A stretch of 64,000 bases of DNA, taken from positions 3,785,391-3,849,390 of the forward strand of contig NZ_JALLPK010000001.1 of the NCBI RefSeq assembly GCF_023276375.1. Direction: 5' to 3'. Positions 27,417 through 36,225 of the stretch are shown piece by piece (the stretch's first letter is position 1; each line of letters begins with the position of its first letter). This DNA is from Halocatena marina (lineage in GTDB: Archaea; Halobacteriota; Halobacteria; Halobacteriales; Haloarculaceae). The notes beneath the pieces are model-generated. The model saw nothing but the letters and a program-made list of their open reading frames with translations. It was not told where the DNA came from and searched no databases. The translations under genes and the position numbers were made by a program.

Positions 27417-28637
27417 ATGACAACTCGCGTCCTCCCCGTGCTCGTACTCGTCATGGTTGTCCTCGCTGGTTGTTCCGGTATGCTCACCGGTTCCAACACG
27501 ACGAATGCCACGAATTCGACATCGACACTAACACCAGATGGAATGACAAATCCAAATGCACAGCCCACGATCCCAGGCGAAACGGGGCCTGATGAGAACC
27601 TTCCTACTTCTGCAGCGTCACCGGCATCAACTCAAACTTCCGCGTCCTCCTCGGCTTCTTCTTCACCCACTGATGACGACCCCAGCAGCCACGACGGTGC
27701 GACTCCGGATCCGGGTTCTGATGCTGTACCGAGTAAAGAGAACCCGTGGGGTGAACGTACACTGACAGTGGCGATCAAAGACGAAACAGGGAACGACCGC
27801 GCGTTCGAACCATTGGTTCAGAACGCGCTCGCCTACTGGGAACAGAACAGCAGAAAGTACGCGGGCTATCAGATCAACTATCGTCTGGAGCCGGATGCAG
27901 CGAATCCCGATGTCGTCGTTTCGTTCGTTCCTTCTATCGAAGAATGCGGTGTCGAGGAACAAGTTGAGGGGTGTGCGCCGTATATTCGATCGCCGGAGGA
28001 GGTCAACCGGCCTGCCAATGTTCAGGTTCGGAGCGGATATACGGACGAATCGACAGTGAAGTTACTCATTCATGAATTCGGCCACACGCTTGGTCTCGGT
28101 CACGATGACAAACCGAAGAAGATCATGGCTGCGACGACCGATCTGACAACACTCCCGAAGCCAAACGTAACCGAACGCGCCCTTCCGTGGGATCACTCGA
28201 CGCTGAGCGTTGCTGTCGATCTGTCGGGCGTCCCCGCTACTGATCGCGCAACTGTCAATTCACAGGTTGATAAAGCGTTCGCGTACTACGATCAGGGTGC
28301 TGATGGAACTGTCCCCAACCGCGTCTCCTTCCGTCGAGTCTCTAATCCTGAGGAAGCCGATATCGTCGTTCAGTTCACCGATGATTCACCGTGTCAGGGT
28401 CTCAAATCCGGTTCGTGCAGTGTCGCTTCGGGCTATGATCCGGACGACGACGGTGCAACCGAAACGTACGCCAAGACCAGAATCGTGATCACCAATGTCG
28501 AACCCAAGACCGTCGCGTGGCACGTTGGTAACCGGCTCGGTGAGGATGCTTTTGGATTTGACCATCCGAGCGACTTCCCGCAACCGCTGCGTGGCAACGC
28601 GCCCACAGAAACCCGTCGCTCGAACTGGTGGGCGTAG
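27417..28637 (+). CDS. Matrixin-like zinc metalloprotease lipoprotein with degenerate second half
   Basis: A 406-residue secreted lipoprotein with lipobox LAGC (16-19) and a Ser/Thr/Pro-rich linker to about residue 110. Then comes a metzincin domain with HEFGHTLGLGH at 219-229 and a Met in KKIMAA that could be the Met-turn. Residues 260-381 repeat the domain plan: TLSVAVD mirrors TLTVAIK, ADIVVQF mirrors PDVVVSF. The place of the zinc motif is taken by WHVGNRLGEDAFGF, so the second half should not bind zinc the same way. Start at ATG 27417; a GTG at 27411 is in frame. It follows the RNase P RNA. Confidence 0.83.
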   Translation: MTTRVLPVLVLVMVVLAGCSGMLTGSNTTNATNSTSTLTPDGMTNPNAQPTIPGETGPDENLPTSAASPASTQTSASSSASSSPTDDDPSSHDGATPDPGSDAVPSKENPWGERTLTVAIKDETGNDRAFEPLVQNALAYWEQNSRKYAGYQINYRLEPDAANPDVVVSFVPSIEECGVEEQVEGCAPYIRSPEEVNRPANVQVRSGYTDESTVKLLIHEFGHTLGLGHDDKPKKIMAATTDLTTLPKPNVTERALPWDHSTLSVAVDLSGVPATDRATVNSQVDKAFAYYDQGADGTVPNRVSFRRVSNPEEADIVVQFTDDSPCQGLKSGSCSVASGYDPDDDGATETYAKTRIVITNVEPKTVAWHVGNRLGEDAFGFDHPSDFPQPLRGNAPTETRRSNWWA

Positions 28638-28738
28638 CACTCGCTGTTTAGACGGCATCTGATCAGATCGTACCGATTCGATCCTTGTTCCGTTTCACTC
28701 CGCATCGAAATATCGTTGTCTGCTCATCCTCGATCATC

Positions 28739-29587
28739 TCACGCTTGATCTCGGATGAGCTGTGCGAGTTCGTCGTAAAAGCTCGGTTCGTATTTCGCCT
28801 CGTCATCGACTGTCGGTCGCGCGTTCGTTTCTGTGACGAGTGCACGGTCTTCACTCACCAGCAGATCGACACCGAGATACGGGATGTTGAGCGCGGCAGC
28901 CGTCTGTTCTGCGATGCGGCGATACTCCGATGGGAGCGAGACACTCGTTGCCTGAGCGCCTCGGTGGACGTTGTGTTTCCATCGTCCTGTGTCGTCTGGC
29001 AACCGACGCTCGACCGCACCGGCGTACTGTCCGTCGATGATCATCGCTCGGTAGTCGCGCGCGTCAGGAAGATATTCCTGAACGAGGTAGGATTTGTCTG
29101 CTGTCGTGGGATAGCCGTGAACGAGTTCGAGATAATCGATCGTCCCGAGAAATGAATCGAGATCGGAGACCTTCGTGATGCCGGTGCCACGAGTCGTCGA
29201 GTTCGGTTTGATCACGACGGGTGGCTCGAATCGCTCGAACACACCGCGTGCATCTGTCTGATCGATTGGATTCGAGACCATCACGGTCTCTGGTGTCGGT
29301 ACGCCAGCCCGACCGAGCCGTGCGAGTGTTTCGGCTTTGTGGCGCGATCGGAGTATCGCCTCCCTGTCGTTGACCCACGGAACGTCGAGGAGTGCATCGA
29401 CGACGCCACCCTCTGGGAGTCGGCTAGGATACACGAACCCGACGTCGAATGACTCACTCTCATCGGCGCTCAGATCGACTGTCCGTTCGTCTGCCTGAAC
29501 GTAGTCGACCGCGATCTCACGCGCTTCGAGCGGCTCGCGGATCCGCTCGTACGTCTGTGCAGCAGTTGTGACCGCGAGGCGGAGCAT
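28739..29587 (-). CDS. RimK-type ATP-grasp ligase
   Basis: A 282-residue ATP-grasp enzyme of the RimK/LysX group, which makes peptide-like bonds by ligating amino acids such as glutamate to carboxylates or protein ends. The ATP-grasp domain shows RSRHKAETLARLGRAGVPTP, PPVVIKPNSTTRGTGITKV, YLVQEYLPDARDYRAMIIDG, and the metal ligands in LGVDLLVSEDRALVTETNARP. The LysW carrier of lysine biosynthesis is not nearby, so a RimK-like role is more likely than LysX. Its promoter region faces tRNA-Arg. Substrate unknown. Confidence 0.83.
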   Translation of the reverse strand: MLRLAVTTAAQTYERIREPLEAREIAVDYVQADERTVDLSADESESFDVGFVYPSRLPEGGVVDALLDVPWVNDREAILRSRHKAETLARLGRAGVPTPETVMVSNPIDQTDARGVFERFEPPVVIKPNSTTRGTGITKVSDLDSFLGTIDYLELVHGYPTTADKSYLVQEYLPDARDYRAMIIDGQYAGAVERRLPDDTGRWKHNVHRGAQATSVSLPSEYRRIAEQTAAALNIPYLGVDLLVSEDRALVTETNARPTVDDEAKYEPSFYDELAQLIRDQA

Positions 29588-29751
29588 ACGATATCCCGGT
29601 GTCCAAACGATGAAAAGCCTGCGTCTGAGCAGTGCTCACGGGATATCCGACATCGGTTACTTTGTCGCACTATTCGGAAACGATCCTACTCGCAAAGTAA
29701 AGATGAGGAACAACAATGCTCAGATCGCATTGTATGATTGAAACAGAAGAA

Positions 29752-29824
29752 CGTCCTGACGGAGATTTGAACTCCGGTCCCTGGCTCCGCAAGCCAGGAG
29801 GATAGTCCACTACCCTACCAGGAC
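29752..29824 (-). tRNA. tRNA-Arg (anticodon GCG)
   Basis: A 73-nt cloverleaf on the minus strand. The acceptor arm GTCCTGG pairs with TCAGGAC (one G-U). The anticodon stem CCTGGC/GCCAGG encloses loop TTGCGGA, giving anticodon GCG for CGC/CGU codons. The T arm is CGGAG-TTCAAAT-CTCCG and the discriminator is G. No intron and no encoded CCA. Confidence 0.95.
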
Positions 29825-30039
29825 TCATCTCTGTGTTTTGTGTATTCGCCTAAAGCCGTTGCGGTTCACGCCTGTCGTGTTTGGATCTCCCTCGCACTGA
29901 TACATCTGGTATCTGATTACTATCGAGTAACACCGATGAGCGTCCAAATGTTGAAATACGGAACAGTGACCACACCAGCCATGATCGCTGATTCGTGCAA
30001 CCGACAATGCTTAGCGGCGGTGTTACCATGTCCTGTCTA

Positions 30040-31497
30040 ATGAGCGTGATCGAGGATATCTACGCGGATCTCGATACGGATGTCACAGAAGAGGAGTTTC
30101 GAGAAGCCGTTACCGAGAAGGTCGAACAGATGGGTGGTCTCGCTGACGAGGAAACTGCTGCAAAGCTCGTTGCTCACGATCTAGGTGAGAGCGAAGCGAA
30201 TACAATCGCCGATATTGACCCCGAAATGTCTGAGGTCGCGTTTGTCGGGAAAGTCACATCCGTCGGTGAGCTTCGTACGTTCGAGCGCGACGACAGCGAA
30301 GGACACGTCCTGAATATCGAATGCGCGGACGAAACCGGCCGGGTTCGCGTCGCGCTGTGGGACGAGAAGGCGACCGCGGGTGTCGAGGAACTCGAAATGG
30401 GACAGGCACTCCGCATCAAGGGCCATCCGAAAGAAGGATACAGCGGGTTAGAGGTGAGTGCAAGCCGTATCAAGGGCGATCCGGACGCCAACATCGACGT
30501 GACTGTCGGTGACGCTGGCACCATCGAGAATCTCTCTCTGGGTCAGTCTGATATCACGCTTACGGGGCGGGTGCTCGCAACCGAACCCGTGCGGACGTTC
30601 AGTCGGGACGACGGGAGCGAAGGACGCGTCTCGAATCTCGTGCTCGGTGATGAAACGGGACGCGTACGCGTAACACTGTGGGACGAGCAGGCAGACAGCG
30701 TCGAGTCGCTCGAAGAAGGACAATCGGTCGAAGTCATCGACGGTTACGTCCGCGAGCGCGACGGCACCTTAGAGTTGCACGTCGGATCGCGCGGTGCCAT
30801 CAAACCAATCGATGAGAACGTCAGTTTCGTTCCCGACGCAACAGACATCGAGACGGTCGAAATCGGACAGACTGTCGACATCGCTGGTGTCATCCGCTCG
30901 ACCGACCCAAAGCGCACATTCGAGCGCAATGACGGGAGCGATGGACAGGTTCGGAACGTCCGCGTACAAGATCAAACAGGAGACATTCGCGTCGCACTTT
31001 GGGGGGCAAAGGCCGACATCGATCTCGGTCCGGGCGACGAAGCGCTGTTCGCGGATGTCGAGATACAGGACGGCTGGAAAGACTCTCTCGAAGCGTCCGC
31101 TGGGTGGCAATCGACGGTCTCACTACTCGATGAGGGGACGGCTTCCGGCGGGATCACAACTGGCGATTCCAACGGCAGTAGTGGGACTGGTGCTCCCAAC
31201 GCCGACGCCTCAGCGCAAGAAACTGGAGGAACGCTCTCATCGTTCACCGAAGACGACGGTGGCAACCGAGAAGAGAGCAAGACTGAGACTGAGACGAAGA
31301 CGGAAACAGAACGTGGGGGATCGGAGGAGTACCGCGAATTCACAGGAACAGTCGTTCAGACTGGTGATCCGGTGATGCTCGACAACGGGGACAGTACGCT
31401 CACAGTAGTGACAGATGCGGACGTTCGACTTGGTGAGGAGGTCACGGCGCGCGGTCAGATGCGCGATGGGACATTGGAAGCCGAGGACATTCTCTAA
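30040..31497 (+). CDS. rpaC: RPA-like single-stranded DNA-binding protein, multi-OB-fold
   Basis: A protein of about 485 residues, starting MSVIEDIYADL. After an N-terminal helical domain it has three OB folds in series, each with the recurring pattern GxVxxxxxxRTFxRDD...G.V.N...D.TG..RVALW (for example DETGRVRVALWDE, DETGRVRVTLWDE, DQTGDIRVALWGA). An acidic Thr/Glu linker (KTETETKTETE) leads to a small C-terminal domain. It matches haloarchaeal RpaC-type replication protein A, which binds ssDNA in replication and repair. The ATG at 30040 is chosen among several in-frame candidates because the family begins there. The adjacent doublet-histone gene is the conserved neighbour I recall in haloarchaea, which supports the symbol. 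Confidence 0.88.
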   Translation: MSVIEDIYADLDTDVTEEEFREAVTEKVEQMGGLADEETAAKLVAHDLGESEANTIADIDPEMSEVAFVGKVTSVGELRTFERDDSEGHVLNIECADETGRVRVALWDEKATAGVEELEMGQALRIKGHPKEGYSGLEVSASRIKGDPDANIDVTVGDAGTIENLSLGQSDITLTGRVLATEPVRTFSRDDGSEGRVSNLVLGDETGRVRVTLWDEQADSVESLEEGQSVEVIDGYVRERDGTLELHVGSRGAIKPIDENVSFVPDATDIETVEIGQTVDIAGVIRSTDPKRTFERNDGSDGQVRNVRVQDQTGDIRVALWGAKADIDLGPGDEALFADVEIQDGWKDSLEASAGWQSTVSLLDEGTASGGITTGDSNGSSGTGAPNADASAQETGGTLSSFTEDDGGNREESKTETETKTETERGGSEEYREFTGTVVQTGDPVMLDNGDSTLTVVTDADVRLGEEVTARGQMRDGTLEAEDIL

Positions 31498-31506
31498 CGC
31501 GGAACG

Positions 31507-31512
31507 CTTAAG
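31507..31512 (+). promoter_or_regulatory. TATA-like box of the histone gene
   Basis: CTTAAG lies 25-30 bp before the ATG at 31537, in the 39-bp gap after the rpaC stop. It suggests the histone can be transcribed from its own leaderless promoter besides read-through. Confidence 0.4.
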
Positions 31513-31536
31513 CCTGCGACAGTCGCGTATCAGCCT

Positions 31537-31971
31537 ATGAGCGTCGAGCTACCGTTTGCCCCGGTAGATGCCGTCATTCGACGAAATGCGGGAAATCTCA
31601 GGGTAAGCGCCGGTGCGGCCGAAGCCCTGGCCCGCCGTATCCAAGAGCACGGTGCGGCGTTGGCGATCGAAGCAGCCGAACGAGCGACCGAAAATGGTCG
31701 AAAGACGTTGATGACTGAGGATTTCAACGTCTCTGCTGTCGATCGGAGCAACGTTGAACTTCCCATCGCACCCGTCGATCGTATCGCCCGTCTTGATATT
31801 GACGACCGGTACCGCGTCTCGATGGACGCACGCGTAGCCTTGGCAGCGATCCTCGAACAGTACGCGGATGATATCGCGGCTGCTGCTGCGAAACTCGCAC
31901 GCCACGCCGGTCGACGAACAATCAAATCTGAAGACATTCAAACATATTTCGAAATCGAACAGTACTTCTGA
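31537..31971 (+). CDS. Archaeal doublet histone (two fused histone folds)
   Basis: A 144-residue protein made of two histone folds joined head to tail, as in haloarchaeal HstA/HpyA. Fold 1 begins LPFAPVDAVIRRNAG and ends in the GRKTLMTEDF loop. Fold 2 begins LPIAPVDRIARLD and ends GRRTIKSEDIQTYF. The acidic surface is typical of halophile histones, which act at least partly as transcription regulators rather than bulk chromatin packers. Its stop overlaps the start of a histone-deacetylase-family gene by one base, so the two are translationally coupled. Confidence 0.93.
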   Translation: MSVELPFAPVDAVIRRNAGNLRVSAGAAEALARRIQEHGAALAIEAAERATENGRKTLMTEDFNVSAVDRSNVELPIAPVDRIARLDIDDRYRVSMDARVALAAILEQYADDIAAAAAKLARHAGRRTIKSEDIQTYFEIEQYF

Positions 31972-32975
31972 TGAAGTTCGGGTACCGCGATATCTGTCTC
32001 TCGCACGACACCGGTCCGCGTCATCCGGAGGGACCAGACCGACTGCGTGCCATCCGGCGAGCGCTGTCGCGCGAATACGGCGTCGAGTTCACGAATCCAG
32101 AGTCGGCCGACGAAGACACTATCTGTGCCGTCCACGACAGAGAATACGTCGAACAAGTCCGTGAGTTCTGTGCGGACGGTGGTGGCCAGTGGGACGCAGA
32201 TACGGTTGCTGTCCCCGAGACGTGGGACGCTGCTTTGGCGAGTGCTGGGATTGCCGTCTGGGCGGCCAACGAGGCACTCGATGGGGCTTCTGGTCATGAC
32301 ACACCCTTCTCGATCGGTCGGCCACCGGGGCATCACGCCATTATTGATGACGCGATGGGGTTTTGCTTTTTCAACAACGTCGCTGTCGCCGCTGAAGCTG
32401 CGCTAGATCGGATCGATCGGGTTGCGATTCTCGATTGGGATGTCCACCACGGCAACGGGACGCAGGACATCTTCTACGAGCGTGGCGACGTGTTTTACGC
32501 CTCACTACACGAGCAAGGGTTGTATCCCGGCACTGGCCCAGTCGAAGAGACAGGGTCGGATGCGGGCGAGAAGACAACGCTCAATCTTCCGCTCCCGCCC
32601 GGCAGCGACGACGCCGTCTACCTTCACGCGTTCGATGACTGCATCACCCCGGCGTTCGAGCGGTTCGATCCAGACCTTCTCCTCGTCAGCGCGGGATTCG
32701 ACGCACACGAGCGTGATCCCATCTCTCGGATGCGTGTTTCGACTGAGGCGTTTGGCGCGATGACCACGCGGTGTCAATCCATCTCAGAGCGTTTCGACGC
32801 CCCGCTCGCGTTCGTTCTCGAAGGCGGTTACGGGCTTGAGTCGCTCTCTGATGGCGTCTGCATGATCAACGAAGTCTTTGAAGGCCGCGAGCCAGAGGAA
32901 CCCGATACCGAAGTGAATGAAAACGGTCGCGCGGTCGTCGATGAAGCACGCGAGCAGTTGTTCGAGAGCGAGTGA
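31971..32975 (+). CDS. Histone deacetylase / AcuC family amidohydrolase
   Basis: A 334-residue zinc deacetylase of the arginase-deacetylase fold. Catalytic elements are visible: RPPGHHAIIDDAMGFCFFNN with the His pair, ILDWDVHHGNGTQDIFY with zinc ligands Asp and His, and LLVSAGFDAHERDP with the second Asp. Homologues remove acetyl groups from protein lysines, acetyl-CoA synthetase (AcuC) or polyamines. The one-base overlap with the histone gene invites a histone-linked role, but archaeal histones lack classical tails, so the true substrate is open. Confidence 0.9.
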   Translation: MKFGYRDICLSHDTGPRHPEGPDRLRAIRRALSREYGVEFTNPESADEDTICAVHDREYVEQVREFCADGGGQWDADTVAVPETWDAALASAGIAVWAANEALDGASGHDTPFSIGRPPGHHAIIDDAMGFCFFNNVAVAAEAALDRIDRVAILDWDVHHGNGTQDIFYERGDVFYASLHEQGLYPGTGPVEETGSDAGEKTTLNLPLPPGSDDAVYLHAFDDCITPAFERFDPDLLLVSAGFDAHERDPISRMRVSTEAFGAMTTRCQSISERFDAPLAFVLEGGYGLESLSDGVCMINEVFEGREPEEPDTEVNENGRAVVDEAREQLFESE

Positions 32976-32996
32976 TCCGAGTCGAAGTCGGTCCAT

Positions 32997-34346
32997 TCAC
33001 GGCTTCGGATCGAAATAGCGTGCGAATTCGGCCCCGAACTCGTCGGCGAGCACAGCCGTTTCCTGTCCGACGAGCACCTCGTACCCTTCTCGAAGCACGT
33101 CTTCAACGGCGACACCGAGTGCGACCGAGAAGATCGCTTCTTCCAGTACCGAACGCGCACTCGTGAACTCACGGGGACGTTCGACCACGTAGCGCTCTCC
33201 GTCGACAAACGGACCGTACGCCTCGCTGTCCACGTATTTCTCGTAGAAATCGCTCGCGTGTTCGCCAGCATCGACCGGTGGCCCCTCGTGACGTTCGATT
33301 GCTGGCCGCTCCGTGATTTCGCATTCGACGAACAGCACCGCGCTATCGTTGGCAAACGTCGCTGTCCGGAGCGTCTCGAAGCCACGGCGGTCGAGTTCAC
33401 CGCGAACACCGCTGAGCGACCGTTCGAGCTGTGGATAGAGCTGATCGTCGACGAGATCCGGGGCATCGAACTGGACCGCGACAGGCGTCGTCTCGCGGCT
33501 CGCAAGTTCCTGTTGCATCTTCTCGGGAGAGAGTGGGTCAGGACTATCGAGCACGAACTGTTCGGTGTCCGGATCGGTTTGGAATAGTCTCGTGTGATGG
33601 ATCAGCCGAGAGACGTTTGTCTGCGAGCAAACAGCGGCGACGTTCCGTTCAGGATCGGTCGGATCGATAACGACGAGCGGATCGTCGAACGACCGCGTGC
33701 CGTGATCTTCCGGGTCGATTTCCACCGGGAGCTGCCACTGTGCGACGGTTTCGACGAACGATCGAAAGCTACCGTATTCGAGCACGAGCAACTCGGTGAG
33801 ATATCCCGAGAACCCCTTCGTTTTGAGATCGCTGCCGTAGATCCCGACCCCTTTCAGGAAGCCCTTGGTGAGACGGACCTCGCCGGCCAGTGTCGGATCA
33901 AGACGAGCGGTGACGTACTCCGAGTGAAAGGGTGTCCGATCGACTGCCGACCGAATCTCACTCGCGCTCTCGACTGCATAGCATGGAACGATATCCACCG
34001 CAAAGCCCGCACACTCTCCTGTGACGTACGGATGCTCGGCAAACTCCTCACGGCCATCGGGAAGCACTGACCAGCCGACTCGCAGCCCATACGTTTCTAA
34101 CTTTTCTCGGGGGAGATCGGGCGAGAACCGAACAAATACGTCAATATCGCGGTCTCCGCTGGTCCACGTTCCCCGAGCCGTCGAGCCGACCTGTACGATG
34201 TCTCCCGAGACGGGGAGCTCTGTGACGGCCGCTTTGGCCTGTGCGATGAGTCTCTCTGCAACCTCATCGAGGCGTTTGCGTTCTTCCGAATCGGGATCGA
34301 CGCGTTCACGAACCCGTTCCGTAACGGTCTCGAACTCATCGCTCAT
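32997..34346 (-). CDS. cca: CCA tRNA nucleotidyltransferase, archaeal class I
   Basis: A 449-residue archaeal CCA-adding enzyme, which builds or repairs the tRNA 3' CCA end without a template. The nucleotidyltransferase signature is QVGSTARGTWTSGDRDIDVFVRF, with GSTARGTW and two Asp in DRDIDVF. The downstream tRNA-binding body includes VRLTKGFLKGVGIYGSDLKTKGF in part, VGIYGSDLK being typical. Start at ATG 34346 (MSDEFETVTE); the longer frame adds an atypical head. It is convergent with the deacetylase gene and near tRNA-Asn, neither of which encodes its own CCA. Confidence 0.92.
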   Translation of the reverse strand: MSDEFETVTERVRERVDPDSEERKRLDEVAERLIAQAKAAVTELPVSGDIVQVGSTARGTWTSGDRDIDVFVRFSPDLPREKLETYGLRVGWSVLPDGREEFAEHPYVTGECAGFAVDIVPCYAVESASEIRSAVDRTPFHSEYVTARLDPTLAGEVRLTKGFLKGVGIYGSDLKTKGFSGYLTELLVLEYGSFRSFVETVAQWQLPVEIDPEDHGTRSFDDPLVVIDPTDPERNVAAVCSQTNVSRLIHHTRLFQTDPDTEQFVLDSPDPLSPEKMQQELASRETTPVAVQFDAPDLVDDQLYPQLERSLSGVRGELDRRGFETLRTATFANDSAVLFVECEITERPAIERHEGPPVDAGEHASDFYEKYVDSEAYGPFVDGERYVVERPREFTSARSVLEEAIFSVALGVAVEDVLREGYEVLVGQETAVLADEFGAEFARYFDPKP

Positions 34347-34532
34347 GACTGTCGGTGGCCCGTCGAATGCTAAAGAATGTCGAATGAATCGCAATCTTAC
34401 CTACGTGAGTGAATGTACATACACAATAGTGTACAATGCAGTTCTGACATGACTTTGAGCGTGTATACCGAAGCAAAAGCGAAAAGGGTTTTAGGCAAAT
34501 CCGATTACGAAGAAGTGCAGGCAGGAACCGGA

Positions 34533-34605
34533 GCCGCCATAGCTCAGTTGGTAGAGCCCCTCGCTGTTAACGAGGTAGTCCCAGGTTCGAGTCCTGGTGG
34601 TGGCG
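34533..34605 (+). tRNA. tRNA-Asn (anticodon GTT)
   Basis: A 73-nt cloverleaf. The acceptor GCCGCCA pairs with TGGTGGC (one G-U), the D arm is GCTCAGTTGGTAGAGC, the anticodon stem CCTCG/CGAGG has loop CTGTTAA (GTT, Asn), the T arm is CCAGG-TTCGAGT-CCTGG, and the discriminator is G. No intron. Confidence 0.95.
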
Positions 34606-34694
34606 TCTCTCACTTCGCTTTCTCGTTTTATCATCTATATTCAATCTTGGTGAGACTGCTCTCTCGATCAAAATTCAGCTTTCGTCATCAATCA

Positions 34695-34718
34695 GAATCG
34701 GAATCGGAATCGGAATCG
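34695..34718. repeat. GAATCG microsatellite, four copies
   Basis: GAATCG is repeated four times in tandem in the 180-bp gap between tRNA-Asn and the alcohol dehydrogenase gene. It is non-coding. Related imperfect GATCGAGATC and GGATTGGGATTG runs follow. Confidence 0.85.
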
Positions 34719-34788
34719 GATCGAGATCTGGATTGGGATTGAAGTCAGACTGATTGTGGTTTGAGATCTCGATCACATATTGAGTGTG

Positions 34789-35994
34789 TTACCAGGCTTT
34801 CTGCAGCACTCGTTCGAGTTCCTCCTCTGTCGTTTCCAGTTCGGGTGGCGTATTCGAAATAAAGCCGTCGGTCGCAACTTCGGAAGCGATCGTTGGAAGG
34901 TCTTCTTTCGAGAGATCATCAATCGATTGGAGTCGTCTTGGGAGTCTGAGAGCGTCCCGCACCTCAACCACGGCTTCGATGATTGCTTCTGCTGTTGCAT
35001 CCGGATCTTCGTTGGATTCGACATCGAGTGCGTTGGCCAGCATGTCGCGTCGTCCATCGGTGTGTTCGAACAGGAAGCGCAGCGCGTGGGGTGCAATGAT
35101 GGCGTGGGCACCACCCTGTTGGATGGCGTATCCTCGGGCAATGCCGTGGCCGAACGCGTGGATGAGCGACAGCGTCGTTTCGGTCGCTCGTGAGGCACCG
35201 TACTGAACCAGCATTGTCCCAACGATCGCATCGTGGAGTGTCTCTTCGTTTCGTCTCCCAACGCCGATCTCTGGAAGTCCCCGTTTGAGAAGGGCCAGGC
35301 CACGGCTGGCTGTCGCATCCGTGATCGGAGTTGCGTTCCGTGCATACAGGGATTCAATACCCTTATCAAAGCCGTTCATTGCGGAGGCACACAGGACTTG
35401 ATGTGGAGTCGTCTCTATTAATGTTGGATCGTAGAACAGTGCTGCTGGCATGAGCCGTCTGTCGAAGATACCGCCGCGTGTCAGTGTCTCTGTGTCCATA
35501 CCCATTCGATCTGTGATCCCGGCAGTGATCGAGAGATCAGCCCCCGCCAATGTTGTTGGCACCACGAGAATCGGGAGCGGTTTCGACATGATACTGATCG
35601 TTCCTGTCTCTCTGAATTCGGCACGAATAGTGTCTCGTGGTCGTTTGTCGCCAGCGAGCACGCTTGCCACCGTCGCTATGTCGAGGCTGCTTCCTCCACC
35701 GAGGCTCACCACAGCGTCTGCCTCTTTTTTCCGCAATTGGTCTGCGCCATCGAGTGCGGTCGTCAGTCGCTTATCTGGCGTTGTTTCAGCGAACACACCG
35801 GCGAGTCGCGTCCCGATCCCGTCTCTGACTGGATCGATGACTGTCGATACTCGTCCGACGATCGTTCCGGTGATGACGAGCGCTCGCTCGCTTTCGAGAC
35901 GAGCGAGCTCCCGCTCGAGCCCTGCAACGCAGTCGCGACCGTACACGATGGTTCCAGGATCGTAATCGAACCGAAACGATTCTGTGACAGACAT
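34789..35994 (-). CDS. Iron-containing alcohol dehydrogenase family protein
   Basis: A 401-residue group III (iron-type) dehydrogenase. The NAD(P)-binding half has SLGGGSSLDIATV, and the metal half has the His-rich stretch SLIHAFGHGIARGYAIQQGGAHA plus Asp in ALFYDPTL. The start MSVTESFRFDYDPG at 35994 is preferred over the longer frame. Family members reduce aldehydes or oxidise diols and alcohols; glycerol-1-phosphate dehydrogenase belongs to the same fold, but the motifs here look like the general alcohol dehydrogenase branch. Divergent from the beta-CASP nuclease gene. Confidence 0.87.
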   Translation of the reverse strand: MSVTESFRFDYDPGTIVYGRDCVAGLERELARLESERALVITGTIVGRVSTVIDPVRDGIGTRLAGVFAETTPDKRLTTALDGADQLRKKEADAVVSLGGGSSLDIATVASVLAGDKRPRDTIRAEFRETGTISIMSKPLPILVVPTTLAGADLSITAGITDRMGMDTETLTRGGIFDRRLMPAALFYDPTLIETTPHQVLCASAMNGFDKGIESLYARNATPITDATASRGLALLKRGLPEIGVGRRNEETLHDAIVGTMLVQYGASRATETTLSLIHAFGHGIARGYAIQQGGAHAIIAPHALRFLFEHTDGRRDMLANALDVESNEDPDATAEAIIEAVVEVRDALRLPRRLQSIDDLSKEDLPTIASEVATDGFISNTPPELETTEEELERVLQKAW

Positions 35995-36225
35995 ATGGTA
36001 CAGTATGGGATCAGAAAATAACCGTCTTGTGTCGAGAGTCCCGATCCAGCGAGATCTAGATGTGATATCCACCTCACACCTTCGAGTGTGGACTGACGAC
36101 CACGAGCTACCACGTTATCTACAGCATTCCCATCAGATCCAGCCTTTTAGGTGGCTTGTGCAGCCGTCCTCTGAGCGTGACTCGAATCGACGAATGAAAA
36201 CGCACGGGAAATATAGGAAACAGCA

